NCBI GenBank assembly: GCA_003427395.1
Contig: BFEA01000105.1
Coordinates: 43,015-75,175 of the forward strand
DNA from: Chara braunii
Lineage: Eukaryota > Streptophyta > Charophyceae > Charales > Characeae
Direction of reading: 5' to 3'
Length of the DNA: 32,161 nucleotides
The position numbers and the translations under genes are program-made. Within the stretch, counting starts at the first letter, position 1. Each line of letters opens with the position of its first letter. Below the pieces are notes generated by a model that was not told the DNA's origin, made no database searches, and worked only from the letters and a program-made list of their open reading frames with translations. Positions 19,325 through 28,199 of the stretch are shown piece by piece.

Positions 19325-19861
19325 TTTTCGAAACAGTCGTACGAGGACTCGTCGAACATGCCGACGTTCTGGAAATTGCCGAATTTCTGAGATTTTTTAA
19401 AATTGAAGAATTTTTTGAAGGCGCCGATTTTTTTGGAATTGACGATGTCGAACTCGTATGCTGCAAGATGCATTGAATCCGACCGGATTTACGTTTCTCG
19501 ATCTCACATCCCACAGCGCGCCGTGGAAAACTCACCCTACGAGCCGAAGTAGGTATGATTCTAATAATGCTCTGGTCCACGACTGCCGCCATGATGACGT
19601 GTCAAAAAAAAAATCTCAAAATATTTGAGATAATCCTGGAAAAAAAAAAAGGGTCCAAACCAAAATACAGTAAATCCAGAATAAATTAACCCGCTTCTGT
19701 ATCACTGAAACGTACTCTCAAAATGTTTGTAATGAAATGTCGATTTGAGTAAACCAAAAAAAAAGAAAAAGGTTCTCTCAAAATTATAGCAGGATTGTCC
19801 CTTTTTCTTTTTCTTTTTTTTCAATGATCCCTCGTCGCACGGGTGTGACGCCAACCAAACA

Positions 19862-19915
19862 AATACAACCCAGCCCATGTGGCTGAATGGTACAGAGTAC
19901 TACAGACGAATAACA
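19862..19915 (+). repeat. tRNA-like SINE 5' fragment
   Basis: cagcccatgtggctgaatgg carries the A-box-like word shared with fragments at 14805 and 22130. It runs into a T-rich stretch without a B box, so it is truncated. Confidence 0.45.
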
Positions 19916-20111
19916 GCTTTTTATTCTTCTTCTTTTTTTTTCTCTTTTAAACACTTTTCTCTGGCGCGAAATCAGATGCATTCCCTTCATCGTGAGAGTA
20001 ACTATGCTTGCAGCGGTCCCCTGTTTGAGATCCCTTAGGAGAGTAGCGATAGGTAGCTAGCGACCGGTAGTGAAAAAGGTGCATTTGAGAGAAGAATATA
20101 GCTTAGTTCTT

Positions 20112-20115
<4 letters not shown>

Positions 20116-20147
<32 letters not shown>
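20116..20147. repeat. (CA)n microsatellite
   Basis: About 16 CA units, about 50 bp before the hammerhead-like sequence. Confidence 0.95.
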
Positions 20148-20152
<5 letters not shown>

Positions 20153-20196
20153 GGCGATGTGGTCAGTCCTTATCCATCAATCAAATGCATCCTGGG

Positions 20197-20257
20197 CAGA
20201 CTGTCCGTCCAGGTTCAACCTCCTGATGAGTCGGTGAAAGTCCGACGAAACAGTCTG
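20197..20257 (+). ncRNA. Type III hammerhead ribozyme-like sequence
   Basis: All conserved core parts are present. Stem III CAGACTGT (20197-20204) pairs perfectly with ACAGTCTG (20250-20257). The GTC triplet ends at C20205. CTGATGA lies at 20223-20229. Stem II is five perfect pairs, GTCGG (20230-20234) with CCGAC (20242-20246), around a 7-nt loop. GAAA is at 20247-20250. Stem I is the weak part: aggt/acct can pair, but GTCC is duplicated right at the cleavage site (gtccgtcc), leaving about five unpaired bases there. Activity is therefore uncertain. It is followed by the repeat-family flank seen also at the window start. Confidence 0.75.
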
Positions 20258-20301
20258 TTCGGTACAGTCATGCTTTTTTTGAGTGTATAGCGAGTATAAC
20301 A

Positions 20302-20354
20302 ACACACACACACACACACACACACAGACTATCCCTCTCACACGCACACACAAG

Positions 20355-20421
<67 letters not shown>

Positions 20422-20422
20422 N

Positions 20423-20477
<55 letters not shown>
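20302..20477. repeat. CA-(CT)n-(CA)n microsatellite with one N
   Basis: A CA run (20302-20326), a CT run (about 20357-20421) and a second CA run (20423-20477). A single N at 20422 marks the CT/CA junction. The block separates the two strands of the second hammerhead copy. Confidence 0.95.
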
Positions 20478-20481
<4 letters not shown>

Positions 20482-20482
20482 T

Positions 20483-20517
20483 CTGACGAGTCGGTGAACG
20501 TCCGACGAAACAGTCTG
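20483..20517 (+). ncRNA. Hammerhead ribozyme 3' half
   Basis: CTGACGA (core with the variable position changed), GTCGG/CCGAC stem II, GAAA and CAGTCTG are intact. The matching 5' strand, cagactatc, lies at about 20326-20334 and is separated by about 150 bp of CT/CA repeat where stem I would be. Position 16.2 is A in place of G in that strand. The downstream flank (ggcacagtcatgctttttt) repeats that of the copy at 20197. Confidence 0.6.
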
Positions 20518-20863
20518 TTTGGCACAGTCATGCTTTTTTAAGTGTCTAGCGTTCGCAGGGGTCCCCTGCATAATAAGCCTTAGGAGTAGTGGTAGGGAGG
20601 TAGTGAAGGGAATTGAAAGAATTTGAAAGATGATTAAAGATTTGAGAGAGGAATACAACGCATTTTTTGAAATAATAAAAAGAAAAAATAGATTAATAAA
20701 TAATTGTTTAAAAAAAAAAAAAAAAAAGTTGGTTAAGAAAGTAAAGCGAAAAAAAAAACAAAAAAAACAGCTGACACCGTGCAGGAAAAGCCACGAAAGG
20801 CAAAAGCAAGGACGAATTCACCTCATCGTGCCATTGACTCCTGACGGAGAAAAGACTCCCAGT

Positions 20864-20994
20864 ATGGCTATGGCGGCCCCAGCAGTGTCCACGTGGATGG
20901 CTATGGCGGCACCTGCAGTCTCCACGTGGATGGCTAAGGCGCCAACGGCAGTGCCCACGTGGACGGCTATGTGGGCAACCTGGTGTCCACGTCG
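20864..20994 (+). repeat. 33-bp tandem repeat, four copies
   Basis: Units at 20864-20896, 20897-20929, 20930-20962 and 20963-20994 share atggctatggcgg and cagtgtccacgtgg. The unit is in phase with an open frame from 20630 to 21001 giving an 11-residue repeat, but the upstream part of that frame is lysine-rich simple sequence. Not supported as a gene. Confidence 0.85.
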
Positions 20995-21216
20995 CTTCTA
21001 ATCCAAATAGCATAGATAGGAAGTCCGAGGTGAAGAACTCATCCACGTGGCCGCAGTTTTAAACTGACGAAATGACACCCCTTCTCTCCCTCCGCCCCCC
21101 TGAAATGACACCCCTTCTCCCCTCCTCCCTCTTCCCCAGGCAGTCATGCCCGCTTGATCGCAAAGTGCATGTGTTCGGGGGGATCTGGCAAGTTACCCCT
21201 TTCTGGGCGGGGAAAA

Positions 21217-21381
21217 GGGCCTCGCCACACTACTGTCGAAACGAAAAATGCACGAGTGCATCTGCCCGCAGAGAATGGCAAGATGCATCCCTTACTATGA
21301 AGAGCAACGGGTGCATCTTACCGCTTTCTGCTGAAGATGCATTCGTTCTTTTTCCGTTTCGACAGTGGTGTGGCGAGGCCC
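21217..21381. mobile_element. TIR element, family 2 (165 bp)
   Basis: Ends are 27-bp inverted repeats with one mismatch, beginning gggcctcgccacac and continuing tactgtcgaaacg, at 21217-21243 and 21355-21381. A 3-bp AAA lies on both sides. The interior contains repeated gatgcat words. No coding capacity. Confidence 0.85.
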
Positions 21382-21395
21382 AAAGTCTGACCCTC

Positions 21396-21513
21396 GTCCT
21401 TCGGGACATCCGCTCAAATTGGAGCGATACAGAGAAGGGTAGATTAGAATGGCCCCTGCGCAAGGATGACACGCATAAATCGAGAAATGGTCCAAGTTAT
21501 TAAAGAAAAGAAA
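21396..21513 (+). pseudogene. U6 snRNA retropseudogene (copy 2)
   Basis: Nearly full-length U6: gtccttcgggacatccg, caaattggagcgatacagag, an insertion that turns aagattagcatgg into aagggtagattagaatgg, then cccctgcgcaaggatgacac and gcataaatcgagaaatggtc. The insertion breaks the AGC catalytic triad region. The copy ends in an A-rich tail and is framed by aaagtctgaccctc (21382-21395) and aaagtccgaccctc (21514-21527), 13 of 14 identical. That is a target-site duplication showing LINE-mediated insertion. Confidence 0.92.
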
Positions 21514-21522
21514 AAAGTCCGA

Positions 21523-21640
21523 CCCTCTTCCTGCGGAGCACAACACACCCTGGCTATGGCTTGTATCTGACCAGGACATAGCTCGTATACATTCGTAACG
21601 GGGCTGCGCTGTGTTCGGGAGGAACTGGCCACATGCGGCT
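21523..21640. mobile_element. TIR element, family 1-like (degraded)
   Basis: The left part cttcctgcggagcacaaca and right part gctgtgttcgggaggaa are weak inverted repeats resembling family 1 ends, with atagct and gtatac words inside. It is interrupted or bordered on the left by the U6 insertion. Confidence 0.4.
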
Positions 21641-21685
21641 TGGCCAGTACTTCGTAGCCCTCACGCACTTGCCTGGCCCGGTGAG

Positions 21686-21899
21686 ACTACCCTCTTCCCC
21701 AGAACATAACGCATGCGCGTTGTATTCGAGTTTTCTCCAAGAAAACGATGATTTGAATAGAACGCATACGCGTTGCCTTCAAATATTCCAGCTCTCCGAA
21801 AAGAATGCGCAAAAAAAAAAACAAAAAAAAAACACGTTGTATTCGAATGCACGTGGTATTCGTCTAAAGGCGCATGCTCTGTTCGAGGGAAGGCTCTAG
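21686..21899. mobile_element. TIR element, family 1-like (214 bp, compound)
   Basis: Ends ctaccctcttccccagaac and tgttcgagggaaggctctag are inverted, with gcatgcgc / gcgcatgc continuing the arms. TA is present at both termini. The inside has further paired words (gcgttgtattcga, gaatagaacgc), suggesting two family 1 modules merged. Confidence 0.55.
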
Positions 21900-22025
21900 T
21901 ACTATGTGCGTGCTTAGAAAGGACGATTTGTGCCATGTCCGTGCTTAGTCAACTCGCACTTTGCCAGGCCAGGTGAGACTTGTACTATGTCCTTGCTTAG
22001 ACAATTGGCACTTGCCAGGCCAGGT
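21900..22025. repeat. Short direct repeat, about 55-75 bp
   Basis: The words atgtccgtgcttag and cacttgccaggccaggtg recur two to three times (about 21936-21975 and 21989-22026, with a related copy near 21667). Diverged tandem repeat of unknown origin. Confidence 0.6.
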
Positions 22026-22041
22026 GTATGTCCGTGCTTCA

Positions 22042-22180
22042 AGAGCCTGCTGGAAGATTTGAGCTGATGACCTGTTTATCAGGGCTGTTATCAACAGTCG
22101 TGCCAATTCATGGGTGTACCATTCAGCCACACCGGCTGGGTATCTGTGTACCATCCAGCCACATGCTAGGGGCTACCCCT
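22042..22180 (-). repeat. tRNA-derived SINE fragment with duplicated head
   Basis: On the minus strand gtgtggctgaatggtaca gives an A box, ctgttgataacag a hairpin with an anticodon-loop-like ttgataa, and agctcaaatcttcc a weak B box. Just upstream (22148-22180) a second head copy, catgtggctggatggtacac, is present in tandem. The structure resembles a type II (long variable arm) tRNA-derived SINE, decayed. Confidence 0.5.
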
Positions 22181-22653
22181 TCCCAAAACCAAAAAAGGAA
22201 AAAAAAAAGGGAAACAAAAGATCCTGCTCACTGTACGCTACCGACCAGTGGACGAGAGCCTCAGTACTCCTCCTCCCCTTCCAAACACTCAATCCAACTA
22301 CTCCTCTGGACTAAGAGGTGGAACCCACTGCCTGGCGGATGCTTTCCAGGTGGAAAGCTTCCACCAAAGCCAAATAGTAGGCCCCGGCTATGGGAAACAG
22401 AAAAGGGGACCACGCTGCAGCACAAAGCTTCGGCAGGTCCATTGGTGCCGGTTACCCAATAAGGAAAAATTTCCCTATGCGGAAACTTCACATCCAATTG
22501 TCTCGGTTATCACCGAATCCCTGGCTCTCCTTTCCACATTGGATGGCCGAAAGGAGGGAGCTGTTTCCCCCCCCCTCTAACCCCTCAGGATGGCGCGAGG
22601 AACGCACAAAACGAAACTAAGTGAAAACACTTGCCACGTCATTTGTGAGCTTT

Positions 22654-22728
22654 TTCCAAAGCTTTGCCGCAACGCAGTGGGGTCTCACACGCCGCCTTCC
22701 AAAGCTATGCTGCAAAGCAGTGGGGTCC
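22654..22728. repeat. 43-bp-spaced direct repeat
   Basis: ttccaaagctttgccgcaac (from 22654) and ttccaaagctatgctgcaaa (from 22697) are each followed by gcagtggggtc. A two-copy tandem repeat. Confidence 0.75.
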
Positions 22729-22832
22729 ACCTCTAGCATCCCTGCCCAATATGGTACTATCTTGAAGTAGAGCTGCAACAGGACGTTAGCCAAGTCCAGC
22801 AATCCAAGTGAACAGGGCTACGACGAGACTAC

Positions 22833-23223
22833 GGGCCTCGCCACACCACTGTCGAATAGAGATTTCTCGACACTTTGTGATGGCCACACAGACTGTCGAG
22901 AGGTAGAGAGTCCATCTCCATTACCAATGTGTCAGAATGCCTCGCTCAACACCATTGCCGAAACAACCCTCCCCCGCTCGCCTGCAGCAGCCAAACCACC
23001 TTCAGTAGCCCTCTCACGCACTCGTGAAAGAAAACGCCGGGCTGGCACCGCATGAGCTACCTGCGACTAGAAAACAAGATTGTTTTACATGAACAACACT
23101 CACCCCAGCCAAAACATTGGTCCTTTCTACACTGCTATGTGGCGAAGCGAGGGTAACTCTCAAAACGTGGATTGTCTAAAGAAGTGTGACAGTCATCGGA
23201 AAAAGCCCCATGTGGCGAGGCCC
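22833..23223. mobile_element. TIR element, family 2 (391 bp)
   Basis: The left end gggcctcgccacacc and right end atgtggcgaggccc are inverted repeats. A perfect 3-bp TAC lies outside both (22830-22832 and 23224-23226). The left end matches the element at 21217 over 25 bp. The interior is unrelated to it and has no ORF. Confidence 0.75.
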
Positions 23224-23226
23224 TAC

Positions 23227-24000
23227 TAATGGAAACAGAAATCCTTTGTGAATGGAAGAAGGTCCACCTCCAAATTCAGCAGAAACCAGAGAAACATCAA
23301 GAGATGACAACCAACTTCAAGAGGTTTTGGGTGGTTCAAGGAAAGATAGCTGATATCCATGGACTTCGTATCAGATGGAAAGACTAACACAATTTTACCA
23401 ACCCCCAGGGATCAAGAAGCTTTCACCGGTCTGAACAACAAGACTTCAGAGCCACATAAGTCGGTTCAGGGCTACGTCATTTGCTGATCTCTGTTTTCCT
23501 TGCACTAATGGTGAGCTGACAGGCCTCCGCGGAGGAAACTGAGAGGGACTGCAGGGAAAGGCAAGCTGACTGTCAATCCTCTAGTAAAATGGAGTAATCA
23601 ATGTTGTTCAGGGACCCTTCAGCCAGACGGAAGGGGGCATCGGTGTGTACAATGATGTAATCCTGTATTCTGACTTGCCAGGGGAATAGGAATCGGACTG
23701 ATGCTCCCCAGGATGGATATGGAGCCAGGACCATAAGGACCTGTTTTATTCAAAAAAAAAAAAAAAAAAAAAAAGTTAAGAGAACTTCAGACATTCTCAG
23801 GGCCAACCCCAGTCAGGCCATTTGATTTCAGGGAAAACAGTCATTATACCCCAATAAAGCATGGCATTTGGTTCTGCATGGAGGCTAGCGGCCAGCTTTT
23901 GATTGTGCCCAAAGACCCATGGAAATTGTCATTGCACTTGACTTCTGCTGGCGTGTAAATTGGGCCCATGCAAATGGTTGCCGTATCTGCTTATCTCAGT
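23227..24000. other. Non-coding stretch
   Basis: No recognisable gene on either strand. It contains a poly(A) run at about 23752-23774 that could be the tail of a retroposed sequence on the plus strand, but I cannot identify its body. Confidence 0.5.
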
Positions 24001-24009
24001 CTGCCCCCC

Positions 24010-24011
<2 letters not shown>

Positions 24012-24075
<64 letters not shown>

Positions 24076-24092
24076 TCGCGCGCGCGCGCGCG
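24012..24092. repeat. (CT)n followed by (CG)8
   Basis: About 30 CT units (24012-24072) are followed after four bases by eight CG dinucleotides (24077-24092). Confidence 0.97.
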
Positions 24093-24109
24093 CACTTGTG
24101 AAGGATACT

Positions 24110-24965
24110 ATGGGTAACCGTGAGCAGAATGGCCTGTTTTTTTACAGTTGTAGCATGGCCTATGAGCAGAGACTGCAGTGGCCGTTGTAAGCCGGGTGAA
24201 GGAATCTGCCAACTCGTGAAAACAGCCTTAAGTTCCGCCTCGTTTTCGCCACTAGTTAATAGCGGATTCTTAAAAAAAGTATCAGGCGGTGATAGGCTTG
24301 AGCCACATGATACCGTAACAGTTGTCGTTGGCGTAGTAGGAACAGCAGGAAGAAGAGGAGGAAGACCAACTGGAATCGGAGAAGTGGAGAGGGACACTAT
24401 CGTAGAACAACTTGCGCAAAGACTTCGCGCAAGACTGATTCTAATCGTCTTGTATGCGCATTTTGGGCTTACAAGAGTGCATCATGCTGCTTGGCCTGCT
24501 CGGTGGCCAGAAGGTGTATCATCTTAACCTGTTCAGGGTTAGATGGATGCCCGTTAATAACCAAAGCATTCGATTTTCGCCCAAGGCGTCCCATAACTGG
24601 TTGTTTGATCATTTGTGTAGTTGGAAAGCTGATGGCATGTGCATGTCCCTCCATCCTTTTGAACTTCTCCACCAGAGTTTCCTTACACACTACAACTTCA
24701 TCCATCCCTTCGGATGTGTGATCATCCTCGATATCTAAGTACCTCGCTATACTCTTTTGTTCGATCTTAATAGCTTTCATAATATTGATCAAAGTGGTTT
24801 GAACACGAGGAACTTTCTTTCGGAGCTTTGCTTTGAGTAACCTAATCTTAAGCCCATCTATGAATAAGTGTCTGGCTGCTTGTTGTCATCGTCCTGACTT
24901 GTCTAGTACATTCATAATCGATCACAATAATCTGTTAGCGACTCATCAGGCTGCTATACACGACC
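24110..24965 (-). pseudogene. Ty3/gypsy-type gag relic
   Basis: Minus-strand pieces in order resemble a retrotransposon gag. ESLTDYCDRL near 24945 is the E-S-x-x-D-Y-C-x-R-F/L pattern of retrotrans_gag. Then HLFIDGLKIRL near 24870 matches the F-I-x-G-L pattern, and a 107-codon open part follows (24792-24469). Finally a CCHC-like knuckle CYNCKKTGHSAHGY lies at about 24155-24114, its last Cys replaced by Tyr. Stops and frameshifts separate the pieces. No protease, RT or integrase follows on the minus strand, and LTRs were not found. A gag-only, dead fragment. Confidence 0.6.
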
Positions 24966-25012
24966 CCTGGACATCCAGTAAGCAACTTCAACAGAAAAAC
25001 TCCCAAAAAATA

Positions 25013-26030
25013 AAAATGAAAGTTGAAAAAACATTCCATTTAAAAAAAATCCTTCATATTTAAAAATTATCATTCAAGTTTCAATGTTCGTCGAATTCTA
25101 AAATTTCCAATTCTGTTTGATAAGTTTCAGTCTAAAAATGAACTTTTCTTTCCAACTACATCTATTTGTTGAAGATGGAATGAAAGTCTAGACAAGTTTA
25201 TGAAATGTCTTAATTAAACTTTCATTTTACTACAACAAATATCTTCTAATTTAGATTGGATTGACCTATTTATGACTGAAAATTCTTATATAGAATGAAA
25301 GTTTAATTAAAATTTTTCATTAACCCATTCACACTTTCATTTCATCTCTTGCATGCAGTTCATCCAAGAAGGGATACCACATTCTTGGAATTAATATTTT
25401 CAAGCAAAACGGAAATTTTTAAAAGTAGAACGACATTTTTTTAGATGGAATAAAAATTCTAAATTTAGTATGTTATTTTACTATAGAATGGTTATTTAAT
25501 TTTGAGATTTGTTTCTGTTGTTGGGGGTTAAGATAGTTGAACCATTCAAAAAAAACTTTATTCAACGTCGACCAGTATGTGTGTATGTATCGTTTGAACC
25601 AACTATTAGCTCTCCCGACCATTAAAGCCTTAATCACTTGTTCTATTTTATTATTGGGATATATGTGGGTCTCGTACAAACAAACTCCAGGGTAAAATAC
25701 GAAGTTAGATGGTGTCAGAAAATACATGGCAAGGAGTGGTTGGGTCATGTTTAACTGTCCTTTATTGTTTCCGGACGCCTTGCACGGACTGGGTCATATG
25801 TTGCGTTACTTCAACTGACCCACTTCGTGTAATAGGACTTCGGATTTTGTAAGGAACTCTCATGAGGGAGGTGGACTAGTGAATCTTCAGGTCTTCCCTC
25901 TCCCCTTTGTTGTGGAGTACGGAGAGTACGCTAAGACTGGAAAATTCTGCTAATGCACTATCATCCCAACTGTCACTGAAAAAACAAAAACGATAAGCAT
26001 GTCCCCCAAAGCAACGAAAAGTATGACCAA
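25013..26030. other. AT-rich stretch without genes; one 17-bp inverted repeat
   Basis: Nothing coding recognised. ttaattaaactttcatt (25210-25226) and aatgaaagtttaattaa (25294-25310) form a perfect 17-bp inverted repeat, 67 bp apart. Could be a small MITE remnant. Confidence 0.55.
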
Positions 26031-26229
26031 AACACTTTGCTCGGACTGTTAATGGTCATGGATTTGTTCAAGTTTGTTGTTGCCTTTCCATTGCCACTAC
26101 TGTGTAACTCCTTCAAGGAAAAAGGTTTGTCTCGTTTCTCAACTTTCTCAAGAGCGATTGTCTCTAAGACTTGGACAAGTATGGTCGAAGGGAGGGGGAC
26201 TCACTATCCACCACTGTCGTCCATGAGTT

Positions 26230-26635
26230 TTCCACCATGTTTAACTCCTCTACGAGTTGGAATTACGACTTTGCAATTTTGATCATCCTACAGTGAGGAG
26301 GATGAGAGATGGTTGGAATTACGAAATCCTTCTCCACAAGTCCCAAGTTTTTCACCATGTTGCCATCGTAGAGACTTGCATAAAAAACCTCTTTCTTCAT
26401 GGGTTGGAGAGGAGGGTGAGAGACGATTCGAATTATGAAATCCTTCTCCACGAGTCATAAGTTTTCACCATGTTGTCATTGAAGAGACTTGCATAAAATG
26501 ACTTTGCAACTCTGACAATCCCGAATAGAGCAGGGTGAGAGACGGTTGGAATTGCAAAATCCTTCTCTACGAGTCTAAAATTTCAACCCCACCCTCTTGA
26601 GGAGGGTGAGTGACGGTTGGAATTGCAACTCAAAG
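26230..26635. repeat. Tandem repeat, about 113-120 bp unit
   Basis: The word gaggagggtgagagacggtt followed by ggaattacgaaatccttctc recurs at about 26296, 26409, 26530 and 26600. The units also share caccatgttgccat and gagacttgcataaaa. Later units are shortened. No coding sense. Confidence 0.8.
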
Positions 26636-27015
26636 AATCACAGCACGTATCATAAGAAAATATGTCTTACCTTGAGAAGACAATTACACCAGGCTTAGGT
26701 AGAGGCCTGAGATGAATTACTCCCCCGACCTTCAGGGACACCAAGAGAAGTATTCGGAATGAAATGCAGCGAGGATCAATGGAATGACAAAAGAATTCCG
26801 ACTCCGGGCTCGAGTGGTTCACCAAAGCGACGATACCAAACAAAATCAATGTTGAATGTCAGGCCTCTCCGGGCATGAAGTGCGGCAAGATATACCGGAT
26901 ACAAAATGCAATTGTTCGCCATTGATCTTCAGTGTCGGTAGCTGAACATTCTGTAATTTTGGTCGATCGCAGGTCAAACCCTTCCTAAGGAACGAAAAAA
27001 ACTGTTGAACTTATT

Positions 27016-27520
27016 GAATGACACCTAGTCTAATGAGGGTGGGGGGGTAGGTAACTTCCTCAGCACTACCTCCCCGGAATACAACGTACGGTCACTATAG
27101 TTGTATTTAGAGTGAAAGATACCCCAAATACGACCATATTGACCATTGTATTGAGACTGAAAGATGCATTAAATACAACTATAACTTCTTGAATGACCCT
27201 CATTATCATCCCCCCCGGAATGGAACATAAGGTCACTATAGTTGTGTTTAGACTAAAAGATACCCCAAATACAACTATAATGACCGTGTTATTTAGGCAG
27301 AGAGATACCCTAAATACAACTATAACTTCTCGAATGATACCTGGTCTAAGAGGGAGATTAGGTAACTTCTTAAGCACTACCTCCCCGTACGGTCACTATA
27401 GTTGTATTTAAACTGAAAGATACCTTAAATACAGTTATGATGAACATTGTATTTAGGCTAAAAGATACCCTACATACATCTTTAATGACCTTACGTTGTA
27501 TTCAGGGGAAGAAAGTACTA
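27016..27520. repeat. Tandem family 1 hairpin modules
   Basis: The module ggtcactatagttgtattta, then gaaagatacc and aaatacaactataatgacc, occurs at 27090, 27231 and 27391. Two copies also carry the leader tgaatga-acct-gtct and taggtaacttc (27016 and 27330), giving a larger unit of about 315 bp. Each module resembles the inside of family 1 copy A (10024). The last ends in acgttgtattcaggggaaga, a family 1 right end. Confidence 0.7.
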
Positions 27521-27551
27521 GTATAGTCTTCCTTCCTCATGAAAAAGACAC

Positions 27552-27950
27552 TTGAGACTCATCTCCTTGCTTACAGGCCGGTATACCCTGGCCAATAGGA
27601 TCCCAGACTCAGAAGCTACGTGCTTTCACGTAGACCAGGCTGGCTTCATTCCACTCGATGAAGACTCAAAGAAGATTATGAAACATGAATGCACGCAGCC
27701 ATCCTATTATTTGACTTTGAAAAACCTTACAATGATGTAAACCGGTATTAACTCCATAATTACATGAAGAAATTGAGAGTAAGATAAGGTTTCCGAAAAG
27801 GGATGAGACCCATGTAGAACGATGTGATCTGCGGAGTCAAAGTTGCCAACCACACCTCACAGTTGGTGAGGCAAAACAACCCCTTGACCCAAATGATATC
27901 TTTGTTCAGCATAGAGGCTATCGCCTCCTTCCTTAGGAAAAATTGTCGAT
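27552..27950 (+). pseudogene. LINE reverse transcriptase relic
   Basis: Pieces in order match the RT core of plant LINEs across frameshifts. RIPDSEATCFHVDQAGFIP (about 27595-27653) fits the conserved Q-x-G-F-I-P block. FDFEKPYND (about 27707-27733) fits motif A (L-D-F-E-K-A-Y-D) with its catalytic Asp. VRQNNPLTQM...SIEAIAS (about 27868-27930) fits motif B (V-R-Q-G-C-P-L-S-P ... I-E-x-L-A), with the Gly lost. It lacks upstream endonuclease and the downstream zinc-binding end. Dead. Confidence 0.65.
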
Positions 27951-27954
27951 AGGT

Positions 27955-28190
27955 ACACTGTCAATCTAAAACACGAACCTCTACCATGATTTCACTATCC
28001 CTACGCCTCTGATGTCCGTTGATGATTTGACAGTACTAATCCAAAACTCGAACCCCTATTATAATTTCACCATCCCCACACTCCTGATTTCCGCCAATGA
28101 TTACCCCCTTAAGCGGATTCTTCAATGTTATTTAAAAAAAAGGGGGGGGGGAGGGGGAAGACATCCGCCAATAATTTGACCGTTTTGATC
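27955..28190. repeat. Direct repeat, about 75 bp
   Basis: aatctaaaacacgaacctct, then atgatttcactatccc (about 27962-28030), is repeated with variation as aatccaaaactcgaacccct, then ataatttcaccatccc (about 28037-28105). A partial third copy (catccgccaataatttgac) follows at about 28163. Confidence 0.65.
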
Positions 28191-28199
28191 CAAGCATCA

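Noticed and set aside
18783-19400. 205-codon plus-strand ORF upstream of the transporter gene
   Set aside because: Proline- and leucine-rich from CTC repeats and GC bias, no recognisable domain, and opposite to the open minus frame; most likely a shadow of GC-rich DNA.
18141-19592. Upstream extension of the ALS3-like frame to 815 codons
   Set aside because: The extra 484 codons are simple-sequence (poly-Glu, poly-Gln, Arg-rich) with no family similarity, and the region carries promoter-like motifs. The ATG at 18140 has a better context and gives a family-like length.
24920-24975. CTGATGAGTCG on the minus strand, resembling a hammerhead core
   Set aside because: No GAAA follows a stem II at the right distance, and the text is better explained as the gag motif ESLTDYCDRL.
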